Shown: in pieces, positions 25,706 to 35,418 of the stretch
How positions within the stretch are numbered: the stretch's first letter is position 1
Layout of the letters: each line of letters starts with the position of its first letter
NCBI GenBank assembly: GCA_022767345.1
Contig: JALEOD010000025.1
Location: forward strand, 30,860 to 94,859
DNA: 64,000 nucleotides
Reading direction: 5' to 3'
Origin: Emergencia sp.
GTDB taxonomy: Bacteria > Bacillota > Clostridia > Peptostreptococcales > Anaerovoracaceae
Translations under genes and position numbers: made by a program
Notes under the pieces: generated by a model
The model's database searches: none
Told to the model about the DNA's origin: nothing
The model's input: the letters and a program-made list of their open reading frames with translations, nothing else

Positions 25706-26251
25706 ATGAGTAAAAGTTTAGAAGAAAGAATTGCAAAGAGCATCGCAGTTCTGAAAGAGGATTTGAACACAGTCAGAGCAGGCAGAGCAAACCCTGCATT
25801 GTTAGATAAGGTGTCTGTGGATTATTATGGAAGCCCGACGCCCCTTAAGAATCTCTCCAACATTTCTGTACCCGATCCTAGAACTCTGATGATTACACCG
25901 TTCGATCCTAAGTCAATCGGTGACATCGAAAAGGCGATTAATGTAGCAGGTATCGGCATCACACCGTCCAACGACGGCAAGTGCATCAGACTGACCATTC
26001 CGCAGCTGACCGAGGAAAGAAGAAAAGAGCTGACTAAGACCACCAAAAAGATGGGCGAAGACGCTAAAGTTGCAATCAGAAATCTGAGAAGAGAGGCCAA
26101 CGACAGCCTGAAGAAACAGGAAAAGGATGGTGAACTGACAGAGGACGATTTGAAGAAAGAACTGGATGCTGTGCAGAAGACCATCGAAAAAGCTGTAAAA
26201 GACATCGACGATGTAGTAGCAGCAAAAGACAAAGAAATTTTAGAAATCTAA
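25706..26251 (+). CDS. frr: Ribosome recycling factor
   Basis: A 181-residue RRF that splits post-termination ribosomes with EF-G. VRAGRANPALLDKVSVDYYG (about 22-41) and the long C-terminal three-helix bundle are typical. Start ATG 25706 with AGGAGG 7 bases upstream, 10 bases after pyrH; the longer frame upstream only re-reads pyrH. Confidence 0.95.
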   Translation: MSKSLEERIAKSIAVLKEDLNTVRAGRANPALLDKVSVDYYGSPTPLKNLSNISVPDPRTLMITPFDPKSIGDIEKAINVAGIGITPSNDGKCIRLTIPQLTEERRKELTKTTKKMGEDAKVAIRNLRREANDSLKKQEKDGELTEDDLKKELDAVQKTIEKAVKDIDDVVAAKDKEILEI

Positions 26252-26318
26252 CAGTTAGAAATCTGATAGAAATCTGGTAACAGAGCAATAAAATTTCCAA
26301 AGAACATGTTACAAAAAA

Positions 26319-26348
26319 AGGGGCTGTTTCATGCATTGAGATAGCCCC
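26319..26348. promoter_or_regulatory. Hairpin between frr and uppS
   Basis: GGGGCT and AGCCCC close a stem around TTTCATGCATTGAGA, preceded by seven A. On the minus strand this would read as a terminator; on the plus strand it lacks a T tract. It may stabilise or process the frr message rather than end it. Confidence 0.45.
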
Positions 26349-26365
26349 CAAGTTATGAGGAAACC

Positions 26366-27094
26366 ATGATAGATCAAAGCAGAATTCCTGCCCATGTTGC
26401 CATCATTATGGATGGAAACGGCAGATGGGCGAAGAAGAGAGGACTGCCTCGTCTTGCGGGGCACAATGCAGGTATGCTGGCAATGAAAGAAATTGTTAAG
26501 GCGTCGTCCGTACTGGGTATCAAATACCTGACGGTTTATGCCTTTTCCACAGAGAACTGGAAGCGTTCACAGGAAGAAGTGGGCGGTATTTTTAAACTTC
26601 TGGTCAAATATGTGGACAGCGAGCTTTCTGAACTTCACGAAAACAATGTAAAGGTCAAAGTTTTGGGCGATTACAGCGTGATTCCCAAAATCGCCATAGA
26701 GAGGCTTGAAAAATCACTGAGGACGACTGCGGAAAATACGGGTCTTCAGTTTAACATAGCTCTGAATTACGGCAGCAGGGCGGAGATTGTCAGGGCAGTC
26801 AACCGTATCCGGCAGGATATGGAAAATGGCATACTGGATAAAGATACAGAGATTACAGAGGAATTAATCAGCAGATATCTTTATACCGGCGTGGAAAACG
26901 GCAATATTCCTGATCCGGATTTGATTATTCGTACCAGCGGCGAAGAGCGGCTTTCCAATTTCATGCTGTGGCAGAGCGCATACAGTGAATTCGCCTTTAC
27001 CGATGTGTACTGGCCGGATTTTTCTCCTGCGGAATATGAACGGCTGATTGAAGTCTATCAAAACAGGGATAGAAGATTTGGAGGAAGGAAATAG
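26366..27094 (+). CDS. uppS: Undecaprenyl diphosphate synthase (cis-prenyltransferase)
   Basis: A 242-residue enzyme making the lipid carrier for peptidoglycan from FPP and IPP. IIMDGNGRWAKKRGLPRLAG (about 13-32) holds the catalytic Asp and the basic diphosphate site. YAFSTENW (near 70) and RTSGEERLSNFMLWQSAYSE (about 192-211) are the other family motifs. The ATG follows frr after about 110 bases that contain a hairpin. Confidence 0.95.
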   Translation: MIDQSRIPAHVAIIMDGNGRWAKKRGLPRLAGHNAGMLAMKEIVKASSVLGIKYLTVYAFSTENWKRSQEEVGGIFKLLVKYVDSELSELHENNVKVKVLGDYSVIPKIAIERLEKSLRTTAENTGLQFNIALNYGSRAEIVRAVNRIRQDMENGILDKDTEITEELISRYLYTGVENGNIPDPDLIIRTSGEERLSNFMLWQSAYSEFAFTDVYWPDFSPAEYERLIEVYQNRDRRFGGRK

Positions 27095-27100
27095 AGGATT

Positions 27101-27886
27101 ATGAAGACGAGGATCATTTCGGGGCTTTGTATGGTGCCCCTTTTGGCAGTAGTATATTTGGGCGGTTACTGGCTGGTAGCTGCGTGCATTCTGGTGGGTA
27201 TGATTGGAGTCAGAGAGTTTTTCAACGGTTTTCATGCCATGGATATTCATCCTTCTGAAAAAATTGCCTACTGCGCCATGGTCGTGCTGTATCTGATTCA
27301 CGGATTTGCGCCGGAACCGCAAAGTTATCTGACCGGCTGGCTGGCGGCGTGCATTATGGCAAGCTCCATCTATATCTTTAAAATCGATCAGAGAAAGATT
27401 GAAGACGGCATGGCGACCATGCTGGGGATTATTTATGTAGTATTTTTCTCCTATCACGTGGTTCTTGTGGACTGCAGCGGGGAGTACGGCATCTTAATCT
27501 GGCTGGTGCTGCTGTCGGCATTTTGTACCGATATTTTCGCCTACTTCAGCGGCTATTTCTTTGGAAAGCACAAACTCTGTCCCGTGCTGAGTCCGAAAAA
27601 AACCATCGAGGGCGCAGTGGGCGGCACTTTGGGCAGTGTAATCTGCTGCGGCTTATTCGGCTATTTTGTTGTACCGAGAATCTGGATACACTGTCTCATC
27701 ATCGGACTCATCGGAGCTATTCTTTCCCAGTGCGGAGATTTGACCGCATCAGCATATAAGAGAAAGATGGGCATTAAGGATTACGGCAATCTGATACCGG
27801 GACACGGCGGTATTATGGACCGCTTTGACAGCGTGTTGTTCACCGCCCCGGTAGTGTACTATTACATTCAGTTCGTACTGCTTTAG
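27101..27886 (+). CDS. cdsA: Phosphatidate cytidylyltransferase
   Basis: A 261-residue membrane enzyme with about seven helices that makes CDP-diacylglycerol from phosphatidate and CTP. The C-terminal signature is present as SAYKRKMGIKDYGNLIPGHG (about 223-242) followed by MDRFDS. It starts 6 bases after uppS. Its product would feed the PssA-like enzyme at the window's left edge. Confidence 0.95.
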   Translation: MKTRIISGLCMVPLLAVVYLGGYWLVAACILVGMIGVREFFNGFHAMDIHPSEKIAYCAMVVLYLIHGFAPEPQSYLTGWLAACIMASSIYIFKIDQRKIEDGMATMLGIIYVVFFSYHVVLVDCSGEYGILIWLVLLSAFCTDIFAYFSGYFFGKHKLCPVLSPKKTIEGAVGGTLGSVICCGLFGYFVVPRIWIHCLIIGLIGAILSQCGDLTASAYKRKMGIKDYGNLIPGHGGIMDRFDSVLFTAPVVYYYIQFVLL

Positions 27887-27896
27887 GAGATTTTTC

Positions 27897-29036
27897 ATGA
27901 TCATGAAGAAAGTTACCATTTTGGGAAGTACCGGTTCCATCGGCACCCAGGCTCTCGATGTCATCGGGAGAAACCGGGAAAAATTCCAGATAGAAACGCT
28001 GTCATGCGGCAGAAACACTGCACTTTTTGAGAAGCAAATTCAGGCATTTTCGCCGAAGCAGGCGGTGACGGCTTTGGAGGAGGACGCAGTTCGCCTTGCC
28101 AAAGCCTACCCGAAGACAGAATTCCTCTGGGGAGAGGAAGGACTTCTTGCGGCGGCGGGCGACAGCAGTGAGATTCTGCTGAACTCGTTGGTGGGCATTC
28201 GTGGACTTCAACCGACGTACCATGCCATCCAAAACGGCAAGGATATCGCGCTTGCAAATAAAGAAACTCTGGTCGCAGGAGGCGAGATTGTGATGCAGGC
28301 GGTTTTTGAAAAAGGTGTAAAACTTCTTCCGGTGGACAGCGAACACAGTGCGATTTTCCAGTGTCTGCAGGGGAATCAGGGAAAGAAAATCCGGCGGATT
28401 CTGCTGACCGCCTCAGGCGGTCCTTTTCGTGGATACAGCCGCCGGCAGCTTGCGGAAGTCACTCTGGAGCAGGCGCTGCATCATCCGAAATGGAGTATGG
28501 GAAAAAAGATTACCATAGACTCGGCAACTATGATGAACAAAGGCCTTGAAGTCATTGAGGCAAAATGGCTCTTCGATGTACCGCTTTCCGATATACATAT
28601 TATGGTTCACCCACAGAGTATCGTCCATTCCGGTGTGGAGTTTGAAGACGGCTCTGTTATCGCCCAGATGGGTTCTGCCGATATGCGCATTCCTATCAGC
28701 GTGGCGCTGGGTTATCCGGAAAGGATTCCGGACGCGGGCAAAAGGCTGGACTTTTTTAAGGAGGGCGCAAACCTCACCTTTGAGGCGCCGGATATGGAAG
28801 TGTTCGGCTGTATCAGACTGGCGTACGAAGCCTCAAGAGCGGGAGGCAGCTATCCGGTGGTACTCAATGCAGCCAATGAGGTGATGGTGGACAAGTTCTT
28901 AAAAGGACAGATTGCTTTTACAGAAATCGAAAAAAACATACAAAAAATACTAGAACATCACACACCTACATATAATTTAGGGTTAAATGAGATTATAAAG
29001 ATTGACAAAGAAATTCGTAAAGAGGTTTTGGGATGA
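27897..29036 (+). CDS. dxr: 1-deoxy-D-xylulose 5-phosphate reductoisomerase
   Basis: A 379-residue MEP-pathway enzyme. LGSTGSIGTQALDVI (near 7-21) is the NADPH loop. NKETLVAGG (near 120), PVDSEHSAIFQCL (near 145, metal ligands Asp and Glu) and SGGPFRGY (near 174) build the active site. The start may be ATG 27897 or ATG 27903; GGAG fits both. It overlaps rseP by 4 bases (ATGA). Confidence 0.95.
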   Translation: MIMKKVTILGSTGSIGTQALDVIGRNREKFQIETLSCGRNTALFEKQIQAFSPKQAVTALEEDAVRLAKAYPKTEFLWGEEGLLAAAGDSSEILLNSLVGIRGLQPTYHAIQNGKDIALANKETLVAGGEIVMQAVFEKGVKLLPVDSEHSAIFQCLQGNQGKKIRRILLTASGGPFRGYSRRQLAEVTLEQALHHPKWSMGKKITIDSATMMNKGLEVIEAKWLFDVPLSDIHIMVHPQSIVHSGVEFEDGSVIAQMGSADMRIPISVALGYPERIPDAGKRLDFFKEGANLTFEAPDMEVFGCIRLAYEASRAGGSYPVVLNAANEVMVDKFLKGQIAFTEIEKNIQKILEHHTPTYNLGLNEIIKIDKEIRKEVLG

Positions 29037-30031
29037 CAGTAATTTATGCAGTGATATTGTTTGTAATGCTGATTTTTCCCCACGAGCTGGGTCACTTTGT
29101 TGTGGCAAAGGCAGTGGGTGTAAAGGTCAATGAGTTCGCCTTTGGCATGGGACCTGCCATTTTTCAGCGGGAAAAGGGCGAGACCCTTTATTCCATCAGG
29201 CTGATTCCGATAGGCGGCTACTGCGCCATGGAAGGTGAAAACGAGGAGTCGGAAAACAGCAGAGCTTTCAACAATAAACCGGTTTGGGCAAAGATTTCGG
29301 TGCTTCTTGCAGGCTCTGCCATGAACGTGCTGATCGCGATTCTGGCAATTTCTCTTATCATGGGTTATATCGGTACGGCAACGACCACCATCGATGAGGT
29401 GCAGACAGGAACGCCTGCCTACGAGGCGGGACTTTTAGCCGAAGATAAAATTTTGGCGGTAGACGGAAAGGCCATCGAAGAATGGAATGACCTTGCCGCA
29501 GTCATCGGCAGCGCGGAAAAGGAAATTTCTGTTACTGTAGAGCGCGGCAGCGAAGAGAAGACCTTTCAGCTGACGCCTATGGAGGCAGAGGACGGCAGAT
29601 ACATCATCGGTGTAACCTCCAAAGTGAGTCACAATGCACTGACTGCTGTGAAAAACGGCGCAAAGGGAACCTGGAGTATGACGAAGAGTATGTTTTCGGC
29701 CCTTGGACAGCTGGTTTCCGGCAAAGTTTCCACCGATGAAATTTCAGGACCTGTGGGTATTGTGTCCCTTGTCAGTGAGACGAAAAATTACGGCATGATT
29801 TATTTCGGCTATCTGGTGGCACTGATCAGTCTGAATCTGGCACTGATGAATATGCTGCCGTTTCCGGCGCTGGATGGCGGCAGAATTATTTTCGTCATCA
29901 TCCGCAAGATTACCGGAAAGATGATTAGCGATAATTTAGAAGGAAAAATCCACGGCGCAGGTATGATTCTGCTCTTTGGATTTATGATATTTGTTACGTG
30001 GAATGACATTACGAGGTTGTTTACATCATGA
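29033..30031 (+). CDS. rseP: RseP/RasP-type site-2 metalloprotease
   Basis: A 332-residue intramembrane zinc protease. HELGH (near 17-21) lies in the first helix. A PDZ domain covers about residues 105-180. The third zinc-binding motif is NMLPFPALDGG (near 272-282), with Phe-Pro-Ala in place of the common Pro-Ile-Pro. It probably cleaves membrane anti-sigma factors and signal peptides. It overlaps ispG by 4 bases. Confidence 0.93.
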   Translation: MTVIYAVILFVMLIFPHELGHFVVAKAVGVKVNEFAFGMGPAIFQREKGETLYSIRLIPIGGYCAMEGENEESENSRAFNNKPVWAKISVLLAGSAMNVLIAILAISLIMGYIGTATTTIDEVQTGTPAYEAGLLAEDKILAVDGKAIEEWNDLAAVIGSAEKEISVTVERGSEEKTFQLTPMEAEDGRYIIGVTSKVSHNALTAVKNGAKGTWSMTKSMFSALGQLVSGKVSTDEISGPVGIVSLVSETKNYGMIYFGYLVALISLNLALMNMLPFPALDGGRIIFVIIRKITGKMISDNLEGKIHGAGMILLFGFMIFVTWNDITRLFTS

Positions 30032-31080
30032 GAAAAAGCGTTTATTGCGGAAATATAAAAATTGGCGGCGGAGCACCGATTTCTATTCAGTCTATGACCA
30101 ATGTAGATTCCCGGGATGAAAAGGGATTGCTTGCGCAGATTAATCGCCTGACAGCTGCAGGCTGTGAAATCGTCAGAATTGCTGTGTCCGACATGGAGGC
30201 GGCTGAGGTCTTTGGACGGGTCAAAAAGCAGGTGTCCGTGCCTCTTGTTGCGGATATTCATTTTGATTATCGCCTTGCCATTGCGGCAATTGAGCAGGGT
30301 GCTGATAAAATCCGGATTAATCCGGGCAATATAGGCAGCAGGGAGCGAGTACAGGCTGTAGTTGCGGCGGCAAAAGAGAGAAATATTCCCATCAGAATCG
30401 GCGTCAATTCCGGTTCTTTAGAAAAAGATATCTTAGAAAAAAACGGCGGTGTGACGGCAGAGGGACTTTGCGAAAGCGCTTTGCGGAATGCCGCGCTCAT
30501 TGAAGCCATGGACTATGATAATTTGGTAATCTCCCTGAAGTCGTCCGATGTTCGGATGAACTACGAGGCACATAAACTGGTTTATGGGAAAACGGATTAT
30601 CCCATTCATATCGGTATCACTGAGGCAGGAACTCTAAGACGCGGAAAGGTCAAATCGGCAGTCGGCATTGGAGGACTGCTTCTTTCCGGTATCGGCGATA
30701 CTATGCGGGTATCTCTGACGGCAGATCCCGTAGAAGAGGTGCTTTATGCCCGAGAAATACTGGAGTCCATCGGTCTTAGAACTCCTCAGATAGAAATTGT
30801 ATCCTGTCCGACCTGCGGCAGAACCAGAGTAAATCTGCAGTCTCTGGCGGAGCAGGTGGAAAAACGCCTTGGTGAAATCAAAGTGCGTCAGGGGCTGAAA
30901 GTTGCTGTTATGGGCTGCGCGGTCAACGGTCCCGGGGAAGCCAGAGAAGCTGACTTCGGTATGGCAGGCGGCGATGGAAAGGGGCTCATCTTTGCAAAGG
31001 GACAGGTCATCAGGACCGTAGCGGAAAAAGATCTTGTAGACGAACTCATCAACTTAATCAAAGAAAAGCAAGGTGTATAA
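30028..31080 (+). CDS. ispG: (E)-4-hydroxy-3-methylbut-2-enyl-diphosphate synthase
   Basis: A 350-residue Fe-S enzyme of the MEP pathway. SIQSMTNVDSRD (near 18) starts the TIM barrel. The 4Fe-4S ligands are in VSCPTCGRTRVNL (near 258) and MGCAVNGPGEARE (near 295). With dxr and ispH in the window, three MEP steps are covered. The stop directly precedes the polC ATG. Confidence 0.95.
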   Translation: MRKSVYCGNIKIGGGAPISIQSMTNVDSRDEKGLLAQINRLTAAGCEIVRIAVSDMEAAEVFGRVKKQVSVPLVADIHFDYRLAIAAIEQGADKIRINPGNIGSRERVQAVVAAAKERNIPIRIGVNSGSLEKDILEKNGGVTAEGLCESALRNAALIEAMDYDNLVISLKSSDVRMNYEAHKLVYGKTDYPIHIGITEAGTLRRGKVKSAVGIGGLLLSGIGDTMRVSLTADPVEEVLYAREILESIGLRTPQIEIVSCPTCGRTRVNLQSLAEQVEKRLGEIKVRQGLKVAVMGCAVNGPGEAREADFGMAGGDGKGLIFAKGQVIRTVAEKDLVDELINLIKEKQGV

Positions 31081-34000
31081 ATGAGAGCATTAATAGAACA
31101 GACCATAGACTGGGATGTCCTGAAAGGACATGATAAAAGCCAGTATACATATGAAATTACAGAAGCTGTCATCGAAAGTGAGACCGGAGTTTTAACTATT
31201 AGCCTCCGGCTCAATTTTATTATGCCGTGCCTTTCCATGGAGAAGCTGAAAGGCGTGATTCTGCACCAGATTGAATCGCTGAAAGACGTAAAATTCAAGT
31301 ACATTTACGAGAATGTGATTCTATCTGAGGAGGAAATTATTCCGCTGTTTATTCCTCACATGATAGAAATTATTAATGGAAAATATGCTGCGATTACGAA
31401 GTCCATCGAAAGCAGCAAGTTTGTCTGCGAAGGAGAAACACTGCAGATTTTTGCTTTGGGCAGGCTGGCGAGCGAACAGCTCAATGAAAAGGTGGCCCAT
31501 CAGTTCAAGGCCCTTCTCTTTGAGCACTTCGGCATTCAGAAAGACGTGCAGTTTGTCAACGACGAAGAAAACTATCTGAAAGCAGCGGAAAGCTGGCAGA
31601 CTTCGGAGGAGGCAGATATTAAGGCGTCCCTTGCAGAGGCGCAGAAAGCGGCACAGATGCACAGAAGCGAGAATCCAAAACCGGCGGCATCCGGCGGCAG
31701 CGGCGGCTTTTCAGGGGGAAAGGCTGGCGGTTTTGGCGGAAACGGCCAGGGCGGCGGAAATGGCGGCGGCTTCAGGCGGAGAGAAAAGGAAACGCCGGCA
31801 GAGGGAAACCGCATCATGGGAAAAGATATCATGGGCGAAGCGGTATCGATGTCGAGTCTTTCTGCAGATACGGGTATGGTGATTTTGGAAGGCATCCTGT
31901 TTAAGAAAGATGCCCGTCCTATCAGAAACGAGAAAAAACTGGTGACTCTTCTCATCACGGATAAGAAAACATCTGTGTGTCTGAAGGCATTTTGTTCTAA
32001 CAATAAATGGGAAGAAATCGACAGCCTTTTAAAGAGCGGTGATTTTATCAAGGTTCGCGGCGAAACGGAGTGGGACCGCTACGACAACTGTCTGGTGGTC
32101 ATGATTAAAGATATCAACAAAGGCAAGCTGAAAAAGCGGCAGGACGTCTACGAAGGCGGAAAAAGGGTGGAACTCCATGCCCACACGAAGATGAGCGCTA
32201 TGGACGGACTCAACGAAGTGGCAAACCTTGTGAAAACTGCAGCTGCATGGGGACAGCCAGCCGTCGCTATTACAGACCACGGCGTGGTACAGAGCTTTCC
32301 TGACGCGGCAAAGACTGCAAAGAAGCTGGCAGGAGACAAAGAAAATCCGGTTAATATCAAGATTATCTACGGCATGGAGGGCTATGTCTTTGACGACAGC
32401 GACTGCCGCAATGAGGACGGTTCCATCGACTACAAGAAAAAGCCGACCAATCACATTATTCTTCTCGCAAAGACCCAGGAGGGACTGAAGAATATCTATA
32501 AACTGGTGTCTTATTCCCATCTGGAATATTTTTATAAGAGACCGAGGCTGCCGAAATCCGTCATCGCGGCCCACAGAGAGGGTCTTATCATCGGATCTGC
32601 CTGCGAAGCCGGAGAAGTTTACCGGGCAATTGCAGGGGGCAAGAGTCAGGAAGAAATTGAAGAAATCGCAAGCTTTTACGATTATCTGGAAATTCAGCCA
32701 TTGATTAACAATCAGTTTATGATTGAGCAGGGGATGGTTTCCGGTCAGGAAGAACTGCGGGAACATAACAGAAGAATCGTTGCTCTTGGAGAAAAGCTGG
32801 GAAAGCCAGTCGTTGCAACTACTGACGCCCACTACGATGAGCCGGAGTCCGCCATTTACAGAAATATTCTTCTGGCGGGCATGGGCTTTAAGGATGCTGA
32901 AAACGGCCAGGGTCTTTACATGCGGACCACCGATGAAATGATGGAAGAGTTCCGCTATCTGGGGGAGGAGACGGCCTACAAGGTCGTCATCGAGAACACC
33001 AACCTCATCGCAGATATGATTGACGGCAGCATTCTGCCGGTTCCGAAGGGGAAATTCCCGCCGAAAATTGACGGCGCGGAAGAGACTCTGCGGGAAACCT
33101 GCATGCAGAAAGCCTACAGCATTTACGGCAATCCACTGCCGGAAAAGATTGGGCAGCGCCTTGAGACAGAACTGAATTCCATCATTGGAAACGGCTATGC
33201 GGTCATGTATGTATCGGCGCAGATGCTGGTACATAAGTCCAATGAGGACGGATACCTGGTCGGATCCCGTGGGTCCGTAGGTTCTTCCTTTGCGGCGACT
33301 ATGGCGGGCATCACCGAAGTAAACCCGCTGGATCCCCACTATATCTGTCCGAACTGCAAGAAGCTGATTTGGGGCGATATGCAAGCTTACGACTGCGGTA
33401 TCGATATGCCGGAGATGGACTGCCCTGTGTGCGGCACGCCTATGAACAGAGACGGCTATACCATACCTTTTGCGACATTCCTTGGGTTTAACGGTGATAA
33501 AGAGCCGGATATCGACCTGAACTTCGCCGGGGAGTATCAGGCGACCGCCCACAAGTATGTAGGTGAAATCTTTGGGGAAAAGAACGTATTTAAGGCAGGC
33601 ACCGTAGGTACTGTTGCGGAAAAGACCGCCTACGGCTATGTGATGAAGTTTGCCGATGAGTTTAACCGTCCCATCAATAAATTTGAGGCGGACAGGCTGA
33701 CCCAGGGCTGTACCGGTGTAAAGAGAACTACAGGGCAGCATCCGGGCGGTATTATTATCGTACCGGATGACCACGAAATTTACGAGTTCTGTCCGGTGCA
33801 GCATCCGGCAAACGATGTCAAGAGCGATATCATCACTACCCATTTCGACTATCACAAGATTGACGAAAACCTGCTGAAGCTGGATATTCTGGGACACAAT
33901 ATCCCGTCTATGATTCGCCAGCTGCAGGATATGACCGGAATTGACCCGATGAAAGCCGACCTGACCGATAGAAAGGTTTTATCCATCTTTAACGGTATTG

Positions 34001-34926
34001 AAGCCCTTGACATCAAGAATCCAGACTACAAATACACCCACGGCTCCTATGCGATTCCGGAGTTCGGTACGTCCTTTGTACGGCAGATGCTGGATGACAC
34101 CAAGCCGGATAAGTTTGCGGATCTGGTACGTATTTCGGGATTTTCCCACGGAACAGACGTATGGCTGAACAATGCGCAGGACTATATCCGAAGCGGCACG
34201 GCGACCATGAGAGAAGTAATCTCCACCCGTGACGACATTATGAACTATCTCATCCTTAAAGGCATTGAGAATAAGACTTCTTTCCAGATTATGGAGGACG
34301 TGCGTAAGAATCGTCCGCTGAAGGAAGAGCAGCTGGCAGTGATGAAGGAACACGGCGTGCCGGACTGGTACATCGATTCCTGTATTAAAATTCAGTACAT
34401 GTTCCCTCGTGCCCATGCGGTGGCATACGTGATGATGTCTTTCCGTATGGCATGGTACAAAGTTTACTATCCGGTAGAATTCTATGCGACCCACTTTACC
34501 AGTACGGTGGCAAACTTTGACGCGGATACCATCCTAAAAGGTCCGCAGGCGATTTTAGACCGGATTGAAATGATTGAAGCTATGGGAAACAACGCTACTG
34601 CCAAGGAGCAGGCGGACATTCTGGTGCTGGAAGTTGCCTACGAGATGTATTCCCGCGGCTACGAGTTTGCGCCGGCTCGTCTTGGAAAATCCCATGCGCT
34701 GAAATTCTGGTCCGATGAGGGCAAGGTACTGCTGCCTTTTGTTGCGCTGGAAGGCGTGGGGGATACCGCGGCAAAAGCTTTCGCTGACGCTTACGCTGAA
34801 AAGCCGTTCTTTACCATTGAAGAGGCGGTAAACCGGGCAAAGCTGAATAAAACTGCGACGGAGGCGCTCCGCGCCCATGGCGTGTTTGAGGGACTGCCGG
34901 AAACAGACCAGCTGTCGCTGTTTTAG
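31081..34926 (+). CDS. polC: DNA polymerase III PolC-type alpha subunit, apparently lacking the inserted exonuclease
   Basis: A 1281-residue replicative polymerase, against about 1430 in Bacillus. In order it has a PolC N-terminal domain (1-185), a Gly-rich linker (about 200-240), an OB fold (about 260-345), a PHP domain beginning VELHAHTKMSAMDG (near 361), the catalytic palm with Zn-type pairs CPNC/CPVC (near 757 and 782) and DKEPDIDLNF (near 807), and the fingers/duplex-binding part. In Bacillus PolC a DnaQ-like exonuclease with a DVETTG motif interrupts PHP. Here EGYVFDD (near 435) passes within about 20 residues to PTNHIILLAKTQEGLKNIYK, so proofreading would need a separate protein. Confidence 0.95.
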   Translation: MRALIEQTIDWDVLKGHDKSQYTYEITEAVIESETGVLTISLRLNFIMPCLSMEKLKGVILHQIESLKDVKFKYIYENVILSEEEIIPLFIPHMIEIINGKYAAITKSIESSKFVCEGETLQIFALGRLASEQLNEKVAHQFKALLFEHFGIQKDVQFVNDEENYLKAAESWQTSEEADIKASLAEAQKAAQMHRSENPKPAASGGSGGFSGGKAGGFGGNGQGGGNGGGFRRREKETPAEGNRIMGKDIMGEAVSMSSLSADTGMVILEGILFKKDARPIRNEKKLVTLLITDKKTSVCLKAFCSNNKWEEIDSLLKSGDFIKVRGETEWDRYDNCLVVMIKDINKGKLKKRQDVYEGGKRVELHAHTKMSAMDGLNEVANLVKTAAAWGQPAVAITDHGVVQSFPDAAKTAKKLAGDKENPVNIKIIYGMEGYVFDDSDCRNEDGSIDYKKKPTNHIILLAKTQEGLKNIYKLVSYSHLEYFYKRPRLPKSVIAAHREGLIIGSACEAGEVYRAIAGGKSQEEIEEIASFYDYLEIQPLINNQFMIEQGMVSGQEELREHNRRIVALGEKLGKPVVATTDAHYDEPESAIYRNILLAGMGFKDAENGQGLYMRTTDEMMEEFRYLGEETAYKVVIENTNLIADMIDGSILPVPKGKFPPKIDGAEETLRETCMQKAYSIYGNPLPEKIGQRLETELNSIIGNGYAVMYVSAQMLVHKSNEDGYLVGSRGSVGSSFAATMAGITEVNPLDPHYICPNCKKLIWGDMQAYDCGIDMPEMDCPVCGTPMNRDGYTIPFATFLGFNGDKEPDIDLNFAGEYQATAHKYVGEIFGEKNVFKAGTVGTVAEKTAYGYVMKFADEFNRPINKFEADRLTQGCTGVKRTTGQHPGGIIIVPDDHEIYEFCPVQHPANDVKSDIITTHFDYHKIDENLLKLDILGHNIPSMIRQLQDMTGIDPMKADLTDRKVLSIFNGIEALDIKNPDYKYTHGSYAIPEFGTSFVRQMLDDTKPDKFADLVRISGFSHGTDVWLNNAQDYIRSGTATMREVISTRDDIMNYLILKGIENKTSFQIMEDVRKNRPLKEEQLAVMKEHGVPDWYIDSCIKIQYMFPRAHAVAYVMMSFRMAWYKVYYPVEFYATHFTSTVANFDADTILKGPQAILDRIEMIEAMGNNATAKEQADILVLEVAYEMYSRGYEFAPARLGKSHALKFWSDEGKVLLPFVALEGVGDTAAKAFADAYAEKPFFTIEEAVNRAKLNKTATEALRAHGVFEGLPETDQLSLF

Positions 34927-34951
34927 GGATAGGGAAAGCATCTCTTTTCCA

Positions 34952-35285
34952 CGGCAAACCTATGAAATGCATGGAAGCAAAGGAATGCTGACAAATATTT
35001 TCGATTTCTTTATTTTTGTCAACATTTCATAGGATTCTCACCTGAGTTTATATGAAAATCAACTGTTTTTTTGCCAAAGTTGACAAAAATCAAAAGAAGT
35101 GTCAATCCTGTCAACGTTTTTGTGATGAAACGTTGACAAAATTGACAGATTTCCATTTTTTCGTCAACATTGGCAATGTTTAAGCGATATTAGCTCTGCC
35201 ATTCAGGCTGTTTGTTGACAAAAATACGCAAGCTAACAAAATTTGTCAACGTTGATAGAAGAAAAAAATCTTCATGGGTTTGCCG
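34952..35285. repeat. Palindrome-rich intergenic element, TGTTGACA type, copy 2
   Basis: Four inverted site pairs start at 34988/35017, 35080/35109, 35133/35162 and 35215/35244, each with a 29-base offset. The middle two fold together into a long hairpin closed by TTGCCAAAGTTGAC and its near complement CGTCAACATTGGCAA. The ends CGGCAAACCTATGAA and TTCATGGGTTTGCCG are terminal inverted repeats with one mismatch. No target duplication is evident. The element begins 26 bases after polC stops. Confidence 0.8.
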
Positions 35286-35350
35286 TAATCATTTTCTAAA
35301 TTTCACGTGCAACCTAAATGAAAAATATATATGATACAAATATAGCTGGA

Positions 35351-35383
35351 AAGCCACACCTAAACAATGTGGCTTTTTATTTA
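35351..35383 (+). terminator. Hairpin terminator before the RHS pseudogene
   Basis: AAGCCACA (35351-35358) and TGTGGCTT (35369-35376) form the stem, followed by TTTATTT. Confidence 0.75.
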
Positions 35384-35418
35384 CATAGATAAATGAATAA
35401 AAGAAAGGAAAGAAAGCA

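Noticed and set aside
32029..33897. Long open frame on the minus strand opposite polC
   Set aside because: It mirrors polC codons, has no ribosome-binding site, and its sequence shows no domain; it is an antisense shadow.
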